Source of the DNA: Chara braunii
Taxonomy: Eukaryota; Streptophyta; Charophyceae; Charales; Characeae
Reading direction: 5' to 3'
Length of the DNA stretch: 32,808 nucleotides
NCBI GenBank assembly: GCA_003427395.1
Contig: BFEA01000257.1
Coordinates: 162,474-195,281 of the forward strand
Shown here: positions 1 to 8,752 of the stretch, piece by piece
How positions within the stretch are numbered: position 1 is the stretch's first letter
How the letters are laid out: every line of letters begins with the position of its first letter
The notes under the pieces: generated by a model
What the model was told of the DNA's origin: nothing
Databases searched by the model: none
The model's input: only the letters and a program-made list of their open reading frames with translations
Program-made: the position numbers and the translations under genes

Positions 1-80
1 GTTCAGTTTCTGAACGGAAAACCCGCGTTTAATGAACGCGCGGTTTCACAGGGAGTTCATCTTCCCTGGGACATTCACCT
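1..80. repeat. Three consecutive short hairpins at the window edge
   Basis: Three inverted repeats follow one another. GTTCAG/CTGAAC (1-15) has a 3-nt loop. GAAAACCCGCGTT/AACGCGCGGTTTC (17-47) has one bulge. CAGGGA/TCCCTG (49-68) has an 8-nt loop. The middle hairpin resembles in plan the AACG/CGTT hairpin inside the fold-back family near 1.1 and 2.1 kb. This may be the end of an element that continues outside the window; no family was recognised. Confidence 0.5.
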
Positions 81-1030
81 TTTGTCATTCTACTGGCGGC
101 TACTGATAATTCCCCTAACGTCAATGATTTATTAAGATCCAATCATGCTATAAGAGAGATCTTGTTCTGAGAGCGATTCCAAAAGGTGTTTGTTATTCTT
201 AGGTCGGAATCCATGTCTTAATACGATCGCCGAGTTATTAATACATCCTCAAAATAAAGTTCAGCAAATTCACACATCTGATGTAGGTCATCGAAAACTA
301 TCAGATGGGTGGAGAATGAGTGTAGTAATGTCTTTATTGGTGGGTGTGATTTTTGTAGTATCAGACGACAGAATGATCTTTAGTTAGTCTATCACTTGTA
401 ACGATGTTTTTTTTGGCTCAGCCACTCTTTCCACTGTTCCTGTTCTTGAATATGCATTACTTCCACTTTGGTCAATAACTATTTTTGTATCATTGTCCAA
501 TACGCATCTGAATCATCAAGATTCATCATCATAACCCAGACTCTCTTCTGCAACTTTAATTCTATAAGTGATATATTTTTCCTCCCTTCTTCGATTTTGT
601 ACCTTAATTAGAAAAAGAATGTTGAATGGTCGCTGTTGTATATAAATTTTCACCTTCGCCCAGTCATTCTCATTAGAGAACAACTCTTTAGCTCCCTACC
701 AAGCCTCTAATTGATTTTGCACCCAGTGAATTATACTTGGGTCCTTCAGCAGAGATACATTCAATTTGTAATATTTTGGGCCCCTTTTTGGGGTTCCACT
801 TATTTGAAACCCCCCCACCACTTGCCTGTGGTCTGAAAGGTATGAAATGTGTATATCCACGCCTACACAGTCCTGCCACGGATGACCTTTCATCAAAAGG
901 TAATCCAGTCTTCTTCGGACTGGTGGGGTTTGTGAACCAAACAAGTATAAGTTTGGGTGGTTGGGTGGAGTATTCGATAGGCATCGACCAAATTTCTTGA
1001 TATGACGACCATTTCGTCAAAATTGACATT
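81..1030 (-). pseudogene. Decayed LINE ORF2: C-terminal endonuclease part and linker
   Basis: Read on the minus strand, about 944 to 690 encodes the end of an apurinic-endonuclease-type domain of a non-LTR retrotransposon. It shows RRRLDYLL, then YLSDHRQV (the catalytic SDH motif), then KYYKLNVSLLKDPSIIHWV, a typical start of the linker to the reverse transcriptase. The linker continues towards position 400 (RRREEKYITYRIKV, then DQSGSNAY and ERVAEPKK) with stops and frame changes. The endonuclease would nick target DNA during target-primed reverse transcription. The reading frame is broken and cannot act. Below about 400 the similarity fades and nothing firm can be called. Assignment to an L1-like plant LINE rests on motif order only. 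Confidence 0.72.
551..765. repeat. Direct duplication of LINE segment, copy 1
   Basis: Positions 551-765 recur at 1171-1385 with an exact 620-bp offset, no indel and only about four mismatches in 215 bp. It contains the LINE linker (SLLKDPSIIHWVQNQLEAW on the minus strand). The near-identity means the duplication is much younger than the LINE decay, or is an assembly effect. Confidence 0.9.
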
Positions 1031-1134
1031 TTTTATTTTTTGAACGAAATTGAAACCGAGTTTTGTGGCCGAAAACTCGTCAAAATTTGTTGTTCCTGAG
1101 GATCCAACGTTTTACGAACGCTGGACCCCTGGCT
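1009..1134 (+). mobile_element. Solo, diverged copy of the fold-back terminal repeat
   Basis: It starts with CCATTTCGTCAAAAT and TTTTTTGAACGAAAT, as do the arms of the element at 1991-2477, and it also contains a central hairpin (CAACGTT/AACGCTG region, 1105-1125). It is clearly older than the 2-kb copies. It sits between the two 215-bp LINE duplicates. Confidence 0.6.
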
Positions 1135-1157
1135 GAATGTATCTCTGCTGAAGGACC
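1135..1157 (-). repeat. Inverted scrap of the LINE linker
   Basis: These 23 bp are the reverse complement of LINE sequence at about 742-764 (again at 1362-1384). They mark the breakpoint between the solo fold-back copy and the second 215-bp duplicate, a sign of template switching or fold-back synthesis. Confidence 0.6.
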
Positions 1158-1170
1158 TAGCTTGAGGATC

Positions 1171-1385
1171 CAACTTTAATTCTATAAGTGATATATTTTT
1201 CCTCCCTTCTTCGATTTTGTACCTTAATTAGAAAAAGAATGTTGAATGGTCGCTGTTGTATATAAATTTTCACCTTCACCCAGTCATTGTCATTAGAGAA
1301 CAACTCTTTAGCTCCCTGCCAAGCCTCTAATTGATTTTGCACCCAGTGAATTATACTTGGGTCCTTCAGCAGAGATACAGTCAAT
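1171..1385. repeat. Direct duplication of LINE segment, copy 2
   Basis: Second copy of 551-765 (offset 620). Its end runs straight into the left arm of the long palindrome at 1381-1618, so duplication and palindrome probably arose in one rearrangement. Confidence 0.9.
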
Positions 1386-1618
1386 GGTGGACCTGTGGGG
1401 GAGGTGGGTATGGGTAAAATTCAAAGTGGGGACTCAGGAGGACTGGACCGTTATGTCTATTTATGTACATGCTGATTATAACAAAAGACTGACTCAACTA
1501 GAAAAGTCAGTCTTTTGTTATAATCAGCATGTACATAAATAGACATAACGGTCCAGTCCTCCTGAGTCCCCATTTTGAATTTTACCCATACCCACCTCCC
1601 CCACAGGTCCACCATTGA
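1381..1618. repeat. Near-perfect 114-bp-arm palindrome inside LINE endonuclease
   Basis: Position i pairs with 2999-i over the whole length: arms 1381-1494 and 1505-1618, 10-nt loop, one mismatch, no indels. Both arms encode the same endonuclease segment (GRWVWVKF then TVMSIYVHADYNKR). The right arm, read on the minus strand, is continuous with the rest of the endonuclease at 1619-1887. The left arm is therefore the inverted copy. Confidence 0.95.
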
Positions 1619-1887
1619 CCCGATGATTACTGCATCCAGGTTTTTGTGGATTAAAATTGTCGTCTCACCTCTTGTGCCTTGTGCAGACGACCAACATTGA
1701 TGCCATACCACCAATTTTGAATTTCGCCACAACGAAGTTCATCCAATTTAGTTTCTTGAAGATATAGCACCTATATTTTATTCTTGTATAACCATGACTT
1801 TAAACGGTTTTGTCTTTGCTTAACACATGTGTCACACATTCCCCTAACGTTCCAAGAAGCAAGCCTTAGCTTGCCTCTAAGAGGCAT
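1505..1887 (-). pseudogene. LINE ORF2 N-terminus (endonuclease), broken
   Basis: On the minus strand an ATG at 1887 opens MPLRGKLRLASWNVRG, where WNVRG is the first catalytic motif of the LINE endonuclease. After a stop it continues VLYLQETKLDEL (the metal-binding Glu motif) near 1755, then GETTILIHKNLD, GRWVWVKF and SIYVHADYNKR. The GDWN motif expected next is missing, replaced by the palindrome. Several in-frame stops make it inactive. It begins about 20 nt inside the end of the ORF1 remnant, the overlapping arrangement common in LINEs. Confidence 0.78.
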
Positions 1888-2770
1888 GGGAGACTGCATG
1901 ACCTGTTGTGAATTGGATGTCGCTTCCTATCCCTCGTGTTCCTGTAATTGTTTCCTTCGTCAACTTTCATCTCCTCTCGAAGTTCAACAACCATTTCGTC
2001 AAAATGGACGTATTATATTTTTTGAACGAAATCAAAACTGATTTTTTTTGCCAAAATCCGGTCGGAATTTTTTGCTCCTGGGGGTCCGGCGTTCCCAAAA
2101 CGNCGGACCCCCTACATGTATCTGTTCTATGGTTGAGACCAGATAACAAAAAATAAAATAAAATAAAATACATATTATATTTTTTGAACGAAATCAAAAC
2201 TGATTTTTTTTGCCAAAATCCGGTCGGAATTTTTTGCTCCTGGGGGTCCGGCGTTCCCAAAACGCCGGACCCCCTACATGTATCTATTCTATGGTTGAGA
2301 CCAGATAACAAAAAAAAAAAAAAAAAAATTCTCAACCATAGAACAGATACATGTAGGGGGTCCGGCGTTTTGGGAACGCCGGACCCCCAGGAGCAAAAAA
2401 TTCCGACCGGATTTTGGCAAAAAAAATCAGTTTTGATTTCGTTCAAAAAATATAATATGTCCGTTTTGACGAAATGGCTATTGTTCTTTCCCGCAGGGCT
2501 TGGAGCAGGGGCATTAACTTGGGTGTGAGGATCGAGTCCCTCTGCGCCGATGTCATTAACCACTCAGCAATCATTGTCGCCGAAATTTCAGGAATCACTC
2601 GGATACCCTGCAATTTTTCGTTGAGTGGAGAAGACAAGGATGCAAGGGAAACCAACTTCTGTTTTGCCTTAATAATACTGTTTCTTTCATCATTCATTTG
2701 CACTTCCATCAAGGCATAATAGAATCGTGCCCTCTCCCCTGTCCTTGTTTCCACATCCTGACCTTCCACC
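1866..2770 (-). pseudogene. LINE ORF1-like C-terminus, split by fold-back insertion
   Basis: Minus-strand frames at 2479-2770 read a helical, charged stretch (RARFYYALMEVQMNDERN, then EWLMTSAQRDSILTPK, then LRERTIAISSK). It stops at the fold-back element and appears to resume at 1990 (VVELREEMKVDEGNNYRN) to a stop at 1866-1868, just inside the ORF2 start. Position and overlap argue for the end of LINE ORF1; no ORF1 domain motif is visible in this part. The function (RNA-binding chaperone in the LINE RNP) is inferred from location only. Confidence 0.5.
1991..2477. mobile_element. Fold-back (long-TIR) element, 487 bp
   Basis: Three copies of a ~140-bp module are present: direct copies at 1991-2149 and 2171-2308, and an inverted copy at 2331-2477. 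The outer ends are CCATTTCGTCAAAA on both sides. Each module contains a 14-bp hairpin, GGGGGTCCGGCGTT/AACGCCGGACCCCC. Modules 1 and 2 are joined by (AAAAT)n; modules 2 and 3 by an A run. No transposase and no clear target-site duplication are visible. It interrupts the LINE ORF1 remnant. It is a non-autonomous fold-back/MITE-like element whose superfamily cannot be decided. Confidence 0.82.
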
Positions 2771-2815
2771 CGAGTCTAAGCAAAGAGCCCAGCGTGACGC
2801 CTTCCGCCGGGCCCA

Positions 2816-3471
2816 GTGGAAATCAGTGTGGAGGCGCGGGGGACTTGGGCAAGGAAACCGGGCTCGGCGTTTCGTGGAGGCCCGGGGCAAGGCAATAAGG
2901 GTGCACCGTTTCGCAGTGGTACCGCAGGCAGGACAGAGGTCGCGGCGCGCGAAACTTGGGCAAGGAAACCGGGCGCGACGTTTCATGGAGGCCCGGGGCA
3001 AGGGAATAAGGGTGCGCCGTTTCGCGGTGGTACCGCAGGCGCGGCAGAGGCCGGGGGACCTGTGTGGGCGTTGCGCGCTGCCGTGTGCGAGTGCGAAAGT
3101 GCGGTGCGTGCGCGGGCCCGCGGAGTTTTTTGCAATGCGTGGGTGCGGGGTGGCAGAGGGCCGATACCGGGGTGCAGGTTACGGTCGGGGTGGTGTGGCC
3201 ATGGGTGGCAACGACGCACACAGCGGGGGAATAGCGTGACAGCGTTGTGTTTCGCGTCGTGTGGGGTGGAGGAGTGGTGTGGGAGTGGTCTTTCAAATGG
3301 TGCGATCTCGGAGTACAACGACGCTTGCGCAGTGAGCGAGCAGCCCGAAAGCAAGGACGCGCTCTTGAGGCGGAGCGGCCAAACTATAAAGTGTGAGAGA
3401 GAGAGAGAAAGAGAAAAGTGGAGCGCCACAAAGGTAATGATGCGCGTGTGCGGAGGATCGGTAAAGCTATA

Positions 3472-3472
<1 letters not shown>
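2816..3472 (+). CDS. GC-rich open frame with 37-residue tandem repeat, doubtful gene
   Basis: A 218-codon open frame in a GC-rich island contains two tandem 111-bp units (2843-2953, 2954-3064). They encode TWARKPGxxFxGGPGQGNKG followed by APFRxGTAG. The period is a multiple of three and several differences between units are silent (GGC/GGG, GCA/GCG). Downstream the frame runs into Cys/Arg-rich low-complexity sequence and the microsatellite. The high GC content alone favours long open frames in several frames here, so this may be chance. No domain was recognised. Confidence 0.25.
2843..3064. repeat. 111-bp tandem duplication, GC-rich
   Basis: Two adjacent units with period 111 and about 90% identity, sharing ACTTGGGCAAGGAAACCGGG and a GTGGTACCGCAGGC end. 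It lies in a CpG-rich block (about 2770-3330) quite unlike the AT-rich LINE DNA upstream. Confidence 0.85.
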
Positions 3473-3564
<92 letters not shown>

Positions 3565-3565
3565 N

Positions 3566-3628
<63 letters not shown>

Positions 3629-3655
3629 CGCTCGCTCGCTCTCTCGCTCTCTCTC
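3391..3655. repeat. Compound microsatellite (GA)n, (TG)n(AG)n-N-(TC)n
   Basis: A short (GA)n lies at 3391-3415. Then (GT)n (3475-3520) passes into (AG)n up to 3564, a single N stands at 3565, and (TC)n continues to about 3650. Purine and pyrimidine strands switch exactly at the N, which marks an unresolved join. Confidence 0.97.
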
Positions 3656-4780
3656 TCAGCGGATATGCTGACAAAGAATTAAGCATGACCATCAGCCTCG
3701 AATTCCCTCAATGCCATGTAGTAGAGCACTGGCCTGCCTTCCTCTCTGTAATCATCCCCTACACCTGTCATCCATTTGCGGTCGTGCAAATTGGCCACAC
3801 TGCCCAATTTTCTGGTGAGGGCCATATGGCAAACGAACGTATGCTTTCCTGTCATCCTGCTCTTGAGCGTAGCCAGCATCCCATCATACGATGTTTGTTG
3901 TGCGATGTGCAAACAAACGTCTGTTGTGCAATGTGCATGTTTGCAGTGCATGGTCACTGGTAGCCGTCACAGTGACTGGTGCATTGAAGCTTTTGTGTCA
4001 GCTCGCCAGCATCTCATCTGTCTACTAGACCCAAAGACCATTGAAGGCTCGTCAGCAGTCCCTGTCATAGTCCATTTCACTCCTGCCCATGTTCTTGGGA
4101 AGGTTGCATCAACCCCTAGCCCCTGCTCCTGCCTCATTCCCAGGATTTTTTTCTTCCCTTACCCGAGCAGTAAGGGGCCAGAAGGGTGACGTGCACGCAA
4201 TGACCCGGCTATGGAGATGATCACTATGTGTTCACTATGACACGTAATGCCTTACATGCGCTGACCCATTATTCGTCTGAATTTCACCTCTTTCCTGTCT
4301 TCTTCTTCTCAGTTGGGTACATGTGTCCTTCTACTGGCCTTTCCTGAATAGAGCCTATTCTCATCTGGGCAAGACAGTCGGAACCCGACCGGTGTCTAGG
4401 CACTCGCTGCTCGACTACACAACATTTAATGTGGGCAACCTTGTATCCTGTAAAGTGGAAAAGGTAGGAAAAAATGAAAACAAATGGGAAAAGCAAAACC
4501 AAGAGAGGAGAAAGGAGAAAACAATGGGACACTGCCTTTGTCTCTGTTCTTCTTCGTCTCTCTCACTCTCTTGCTCAAAAAAGTGCTCTTAGGTTGAAAC
4601 TCTGTGGCAGTATAAAGATGCAGGCACCGGACTTCAGGAGGATGCATGGGAGCAAGCGGATGTTCATAAAACTGTATGACGAGAATCAGATTGGAAGCTG
4701 TGCTAGTTCATGGTGCGCCCTGTGGGCACGCATTCCTGAGAGGAAGGAATGCAAGGGGAAGCGATAGAGAGATGGGTAGG
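3656..4780. other. Unassigned sequence, no gene recognised
   Basis: About 1.1 kb without a credible gene. It holds a local duplication around 3890-3950 (TTGTTGTGCGATGTGCA and CTGTTGTGCAATGTGCA) and otherwise mixed, unique-looking DNA. The open frames here are short and without motifs. Confidence 0.4.
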
Positions 4781-4782
4781 TA

Positions 4783-4783
<1 letters not shown>

Positions 4784-4845
<62 letters not shown>

Positions 4846-4907
4846 CCAGCCATGCACGCAGACAGATAGAGAGAGCACACTTCCATCGATGGAGAGAGAG
4901 AGAGAGA

Positions 4908-4972
<65 letters not shown>

Positions 4973-4983
4973 AGACAGACAGA

Positions 4984-5017
<34 letters not shown>
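4784..5017. repeat. Compound microsatellites (GA)n and (GA)n...(CT)n(CA)n
   Basis: (GA)n at 4784-4841, a 48-bp unique spacer, then (GA)n at about 4889-4968, a short ACAGACAGACAG link, (CT)n at 4983-5000 and (CA)n at 5000-5019. The (CT)n(CA)n order is the reverse complement of the (TG)n(AG)n order seen at 3.5 and 15.6 kb. Confidence 0.96.
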
Positions 5018-5019
<2 letters not shown>

Positions 5020-5092
5020 ACCTCCTGATCATTCGGAAACAGTCTGCCACAGTCATGTTTTTTTTAGTGTATAGTGAATATGATGACAATTT
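5018..5092 (+). ncRNA. Truncated hammerhead-like repeat copy
   Basis: Directly after (CA)n comes AACCTC-CTGATCA, then GGAAACAGTC, CACAGTCATG and a TTAGTGTATAGTGAATATGA tail. This aligns with 16982-17065 (ACCTC-CTGACAA ... GAAACAGTC ... CACAGTCATG ... GAGTGTATAGCGATATGA). Compared with that copy it lacks about 14 nt of the stem II region and the whole 5' half. It is a dead copy, but it shows that the motif belongs to a dispersed repeat. Confidence 0.5.
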
Positions 5093-5109
5093 TTTTTTTT
5101 TAATAAAAA

Positions 5110-6400
5110 ACCCGAGCAGTGTAACAACAACAGCCCCGCCCCCCTGTTCGTCCCTCTCCTCTGCCGCAGCGTGGCTGCGGCGCGTCCACTTGTTATTCAT
5201 AATTATAGTATTACTTATGAGGGGAGCATCTGCTGCTGTCATGACCAATTTCAAAAGTCCATCATTTGTCTGAGAAGCCAGAACCATCATTCCCTTATCT
5301 GAGTTAGCACACAGAAGGGGGACCAGGATAGGAATATCCTTATCCTCACGCCCCCCTGAAGTAGTGAGGGGTTGCACTTCTTTCAAGGCGATATGGTGGC
5401 CCACATTTCTATTCCCAGAATCCCTATTAATGAGAGATTACCTGCGTCACTCTGATTCTAACTCGGAGATATGGCTTTTCCCTATTAATGAGAGATTACC
5501 TGCGTCACTCTGATTCTAACTCGGAGATATGGCTTTTGACATTTCTTCCATTCTCTTTGGGGACTGTGTCCTCGATCTTTTGAAGGGTGAGTGCGTACTC
5601 TTTTTATTCTTAATCCTTGCTTTGCCTTTGCTAATAACGGCTTCTACCGCTTGTACCAAGGCATTTTGTTCCGAGTTCTTCCCGCCATCGTGTTCGTCAC
5701 CCTCTTCCATATCCCCATTTACTGCATTCTTCTGAGTGGGCGTATGTTCTGCATCCTTGTCTGAACTCGAGACTTCCTTTTGATTTGGTCTTCCCCCAGA
5801 ATCCGAGCGATGCATTGAGCCCGAATTGTGATTGGCGCCTGACCTATGAGACCCCTGGAGGCTCCCTATTGTGTTACTTATGTGAGACTTCACATCGTCG
5901 TTCTTCCTTGATCCCTTTTGCCTTCCAGAGCCATGGTGGGAGGAGGACCGAGAGACTGATTGACCCCTCACGATCGAAGGTCTTGTTTACCCTCAGAGTT
6001 GTAGGTCGTCTGATTCGTTGTTTGTTTACGACCAGTGAAACGCCTGAAGCCGGTGGCAGGGGGTTCTTCCCCTAGCGGCACGAATCCTAAAAAAGGCGGG
6101 TCCGGCGTCATACCAAGAGTCCTCATATAATCTTATAAGTTTCTTCTTGTTGTCATTCGACAGGATCGATGCTCTTTCTTGGAACAAAATGGTGATTGCA
6201 TGTTCTTGCAACCAAGTTAGGTTTAATTCCGAAAAATTTTCCTTCGGATCGAAATGGGCGAAATCTTCCCCTAACTCGGCCGACGGCCACTACAATATCC
6301 AACCCAGAAGATAAGACGCCATCTCTGAAACAAGCCTCAAAATGTGAGTTTATCTGTTTTTTCTCTTCTCTTGAATAAACTCTGGCTGGAGTCGACATAC
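5110..6400 (-). pseudogene. Broken ORF1-like frame (low-complexity, charged), minus strand
   Basis: Several minus-strand frames join into one decayed protein. It starts near 6400 with MSTPARVYSREEKKQIN. It continues LTWLQEHAITILFQERASI and KKKLIRLYEDSWYDAGPAFF (about 6211-6085), GFVPLGEEPPATGFRRFTGR (6085-6030) and a Ser/His/Gly-rich segment (SVSRSSSHHGSGRQKGSRKN). An acidic and basic stretch follows (5971-5540), ending with GHHIALKEVQPLTTSGGRED and SDKGMMVLASQTNDGLLKL (5404-5230). Frame changes fall at about 6150, 5975 and 5540. The disordered, basic composition would fit the linker of a LINE ORF1, but no RRM or zinc knuckle is seen, so this is only a suggestion. A 58-bp tandem duplication (5422-5537) lies inside it. 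Confidence 0.4.
5422..5537. repeat. Perfect 58-bp tandem duplication
   Basis: 5422-5479 and 5480-5537 are identical, starting CCCTATTAATGAGAG and ending GGAGATATGGCTTTT. 58 is not a multiple of three, so it shifts the frame of the ORF1-like remnant. The identity indicates a recent event or an assembly stutter. Confidence 0.95.
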
Positions 6401-6533
6401 TGATGGTAACACGTCAACGTTTGGGAGAATAGCCTTAACTTGAGTTTACTTAAGTTCACTAGAAACAACCACTTCCCACCACCATGCAACAGAGGGAGGA
6501 AGGAGGGGGGGGGGGGGCGGTAGAACGTTTTTA

Positions 6534-6726
6534 CCTCCTGCTTTTCACACAGGAGTGACGACATGGCTAGATCGTGGCTGACAGGCGAGCTACATTCGAA
6601 GTGAAAACCCTCCAGTTCATCTGGCGTTATTGTATTACCGGTTGTCGTCATGTCATAAGTTGTCGAAGCGTCATCCTCCAAAGAGGCACGGAGGGGTCTT
6701 GCGGGCCGCTCATGGTTAGGTTCCAC
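6534..6726 (-). CDS. Possible first exon of the ORF1-like frame
   Basis: On the minus strand an ATG at 6726 reads MEPNHERPARPLRASLEDD and on to SSLLCEKQE. It ends at CAGGAG|GTAAAAACG, which resembles a splice donor, and a matching ACCATCAG acceptor stands just before the frame at about 6400. An intron of about 115 bp holding a G-run would join the two. This rests on splice consensus alone and could be chance. Confidence 0.25.
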
Positions 6727-6769
6727 CCAGCCTCAAAAGTGGTTTGCTATTCAGTGTGAAAGCAGTGTT

Positions 6770-6965
6770 CTTAACCCTAACCTCCATAGCTTAGCTATGG
6801 GGGCGAGCGGCAGCTGTGGTACCCTTGAAATTATCGAGCCTGAAGCATTGGTACCGCAGGTGACATCCGCAAGGAAGCACGCAGTAGCGCTGCCCAAGCG
6901 GCGCCCGCCCTTCTCGGACTCTTTTTTTTTTTTTGATTTAATCCCCTATCGGCAAGAGCTCGGGC
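6770..6965. other. Short inverted repeat and T-tract, no gene
   Basis: CCATAGCTtaGCTATGG (6783-6800) is a short hairpin just after TTAACCCTAACC. The rest is mixed sequence with a T-tract near 6921. Nothing coding is supported. Confidence 0.4.
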
Positions 6966-6973
6966 TCACACAG

Positions 6974-7560
6974 ACATACTCGCCCCATCCCCTTACCCGA
7001 CCGTCTAGTCTCACACACTCTGACACGCCCGACTCTGCACCCTAATGCGTGAGATTCCATTACTTTTCCGGTAGCGCGTGGTCACACCGTCCCCAAAGCC
7101 TCGCCCCCCAACACTGTCCACCCTTCTCTCCTCCCCCAACACTGTCCACCCTTCTCTCCTTCCCCTCCACCGCCTGCCTTTAGTCCGAGTTTATTCTGTT
7201 TTTAACTTTTTATTGATTACGTGGACGTACTCGCCATTTTCCCTCCTTCTGCCGACTAGTCTCATACACTCTGACACGTCCGACTCTGCACCCTACCATG
7301 TGGGATCCTACTACTTCCGTAGCTCGTGGTCACATCGTCCCCAAAGCATCGCCCCCCAACACTGTCCGCCCTTCTCCCCCTCCCCTCCACCAATCGCACC
7401 ACCCCCTGTTCCCTCCCACTCCCTGTACTCCCGACATCCCATATATCTCCGACACCTTAATTCAATCCCCTTCTCTCACGTGCCTCCCTTATTATTTTTT
7501 CGCTATCATTGTTAGTCCAATGCTCCTCCCCAACACACTCTCAGTCTAATTAATCCATTC
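6974..7560. repeat. C-rich leader with ~250-bp tandem monomers
   Basis: Two diverged units begin near 6974 and 7225. They share ACTCGCC, TCTAGTCTCA/ACTAGTCTCA, CACTCTGACACG, CCGACTCTGCACCCTA, CGTGGTCACA and CCCCAAAGC, then CGCCCCCCAACACTGTCC. The first unit holds an extra 28-bp mini-tandem (7111-7165). The block is strongly C-rich on the plus strand and runs up to the ORF1 frame that starts near 7789. That layout recalls LINE 5' UTRs built of promoter monomers. Confidence 0.6.
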
Positions 7561-7788
7561 CCCCACCGATCCACACACTGCATGCGTACTTTCCTTGCCT
7601 CCTCTGCAGTCTTTCTCCCCCATCTGCCCGTAAGGTTAAATCTTCAGAATATTATTCTAATTTCCCTTCCCAACTTGCACCTCACCTCGATACCAACTCT
7701 ATACAAACAAGCCTCACAGAAAGCTTTTGGTGGACTACGGTGCTCTCACCCTCTTCCCTGCCCCACAGCGGCACCCTCCTCATCGACA

Positions 7789-8752
7789 ATGCTAGCAATG
7801 CCAGAGGAGGAGGTTACACGCCTAGCCAACTTGGTGAGTTGTTGGTATCTCGACCACGTCAATCAAGACATGTCAGAGTATATTGACGCCACCACCATAG
7901 ACGAAGAGGAGAGTTGCATGGAAATTCACCCAAAGGATAATATCAGGGTAATTGAGGAGGAATTCCTCAAAACAATGAGTGTAGCTATCATCTTCAAGGG
8001 AGAGGCCAAAAATATGGCAAATGACAAGAAGACCATCTTCGAGGGAGAGGGAGAGGCCAAAAACATGGCAAATGACAAGAAGAATGCTTTGGTTCGCTCG
8101 CTGGAAAACGCCCTCCTGCCTGCAAACAAGTTAATAACGCACAGGGGGGTAACACACATTGAAAGTAAGGCACAACTGACATACATAGCAAAGGTCCCAG
8201 AAATCGTTCAGTGGATGATCAACAGGGGAATGGAAAGGTTTGTAGATAAAAAACAAAACGTATGAAATATTAAAATCCTTTTTCAGACCATGGATGTCAC
8301 GAGCAGAGTGGATACAACGGAGAGAAGAAGACAAAAAAAGTGTGTGTTGCGTCATGGTGTTACGATTTCCAATTAACGCCCCTTTTTACATTAAGTCAAG
8401 CATTGAAAAGGTCATGGGCAGAGTGCTCAACGGGTTCGACCCAGTCGATGATCCGATCGAACCTAGACTGGGGAACCTCAAATTCCAGCTGCACAGTGAT
8501 GCAGAAGCGAAGTACGTACGCTCTCTAAAGTTTTCGACAATGGACTGGGAGAGAGTACTTGACAGGGGACCTGGTGAATAGCAAGACCCCCTGGTGCACT
8601 GGATGCAGACGGTACCTCAGGCTACCTGACGAATGTATTTTCACCAAGGGTGCTAGTTCCTCAGCAGATCAGAGGAAACAGACTCCTACAGGTGCTCGGC
8701 AGGACACCACTGCAAGCCCTGGTGTGGGTCAGAAGACGATTCCCCATGGTTA
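7789..8752 (+). pseudogene. LINE ORF1-like protein, RRM-like plus Cys-rich tail, frameshifted
   Basis: The frame opens with ATGs at 7789 and 7798 (MPEEEVTRLANLVSCWYLDH), carries an in-frame duplication of GEAKNMANDKK (two copies, 8000-8082) and reaches a stop at 8263. A shift near 8255 continues as YEILKSFFRPWMSRAEWIQ, then VMVLRFPINAPFYIKSSIEK and GNLKFQLHSDAEAKYVRSL (8294-8579). A second shift leads to PWCTGCRRYLRLPDECIF and ends at 8752. The strand-helix-strand-strand pattern of the middle part looks like an RRM fold of the kind found in LINE ORF1 proteins, and the Cys-rich part may be a zinc knuckle remnant. It follows a C-rich monomeric leader. ORF2 does not follow, so the copy is truncated or rearranged. 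The family is inferred. Confidence 0.5.

Noticed and set aside
190-387. 65-codon plus-strand frame
   Set aside because: Antisense to decayed LINE linker sequence, no motif, no promoter.
688-1029. 113-codon minus-strand frame overlapping the endonuclease frame
   Set aside because: The shifted frame 696-944 carries the LINE motifs; this one is its shadow, with only a small shared upstream part.
3384-3692. Ser-Leu, Arg-Glu and Cys-Val repeat proteins over microsatellites (also 4.7-5.4, 15.3-17.4 kb)
   Set aside because: Dinucleotide repeats cannot contain stops in these frames; no start context or domains.
8260-8286. GTATGA...TTTTTCAG as a 27-bp intron in ORF1
   Set aside because: Too short for normal splicing; a single frameshift explains the frame change better.
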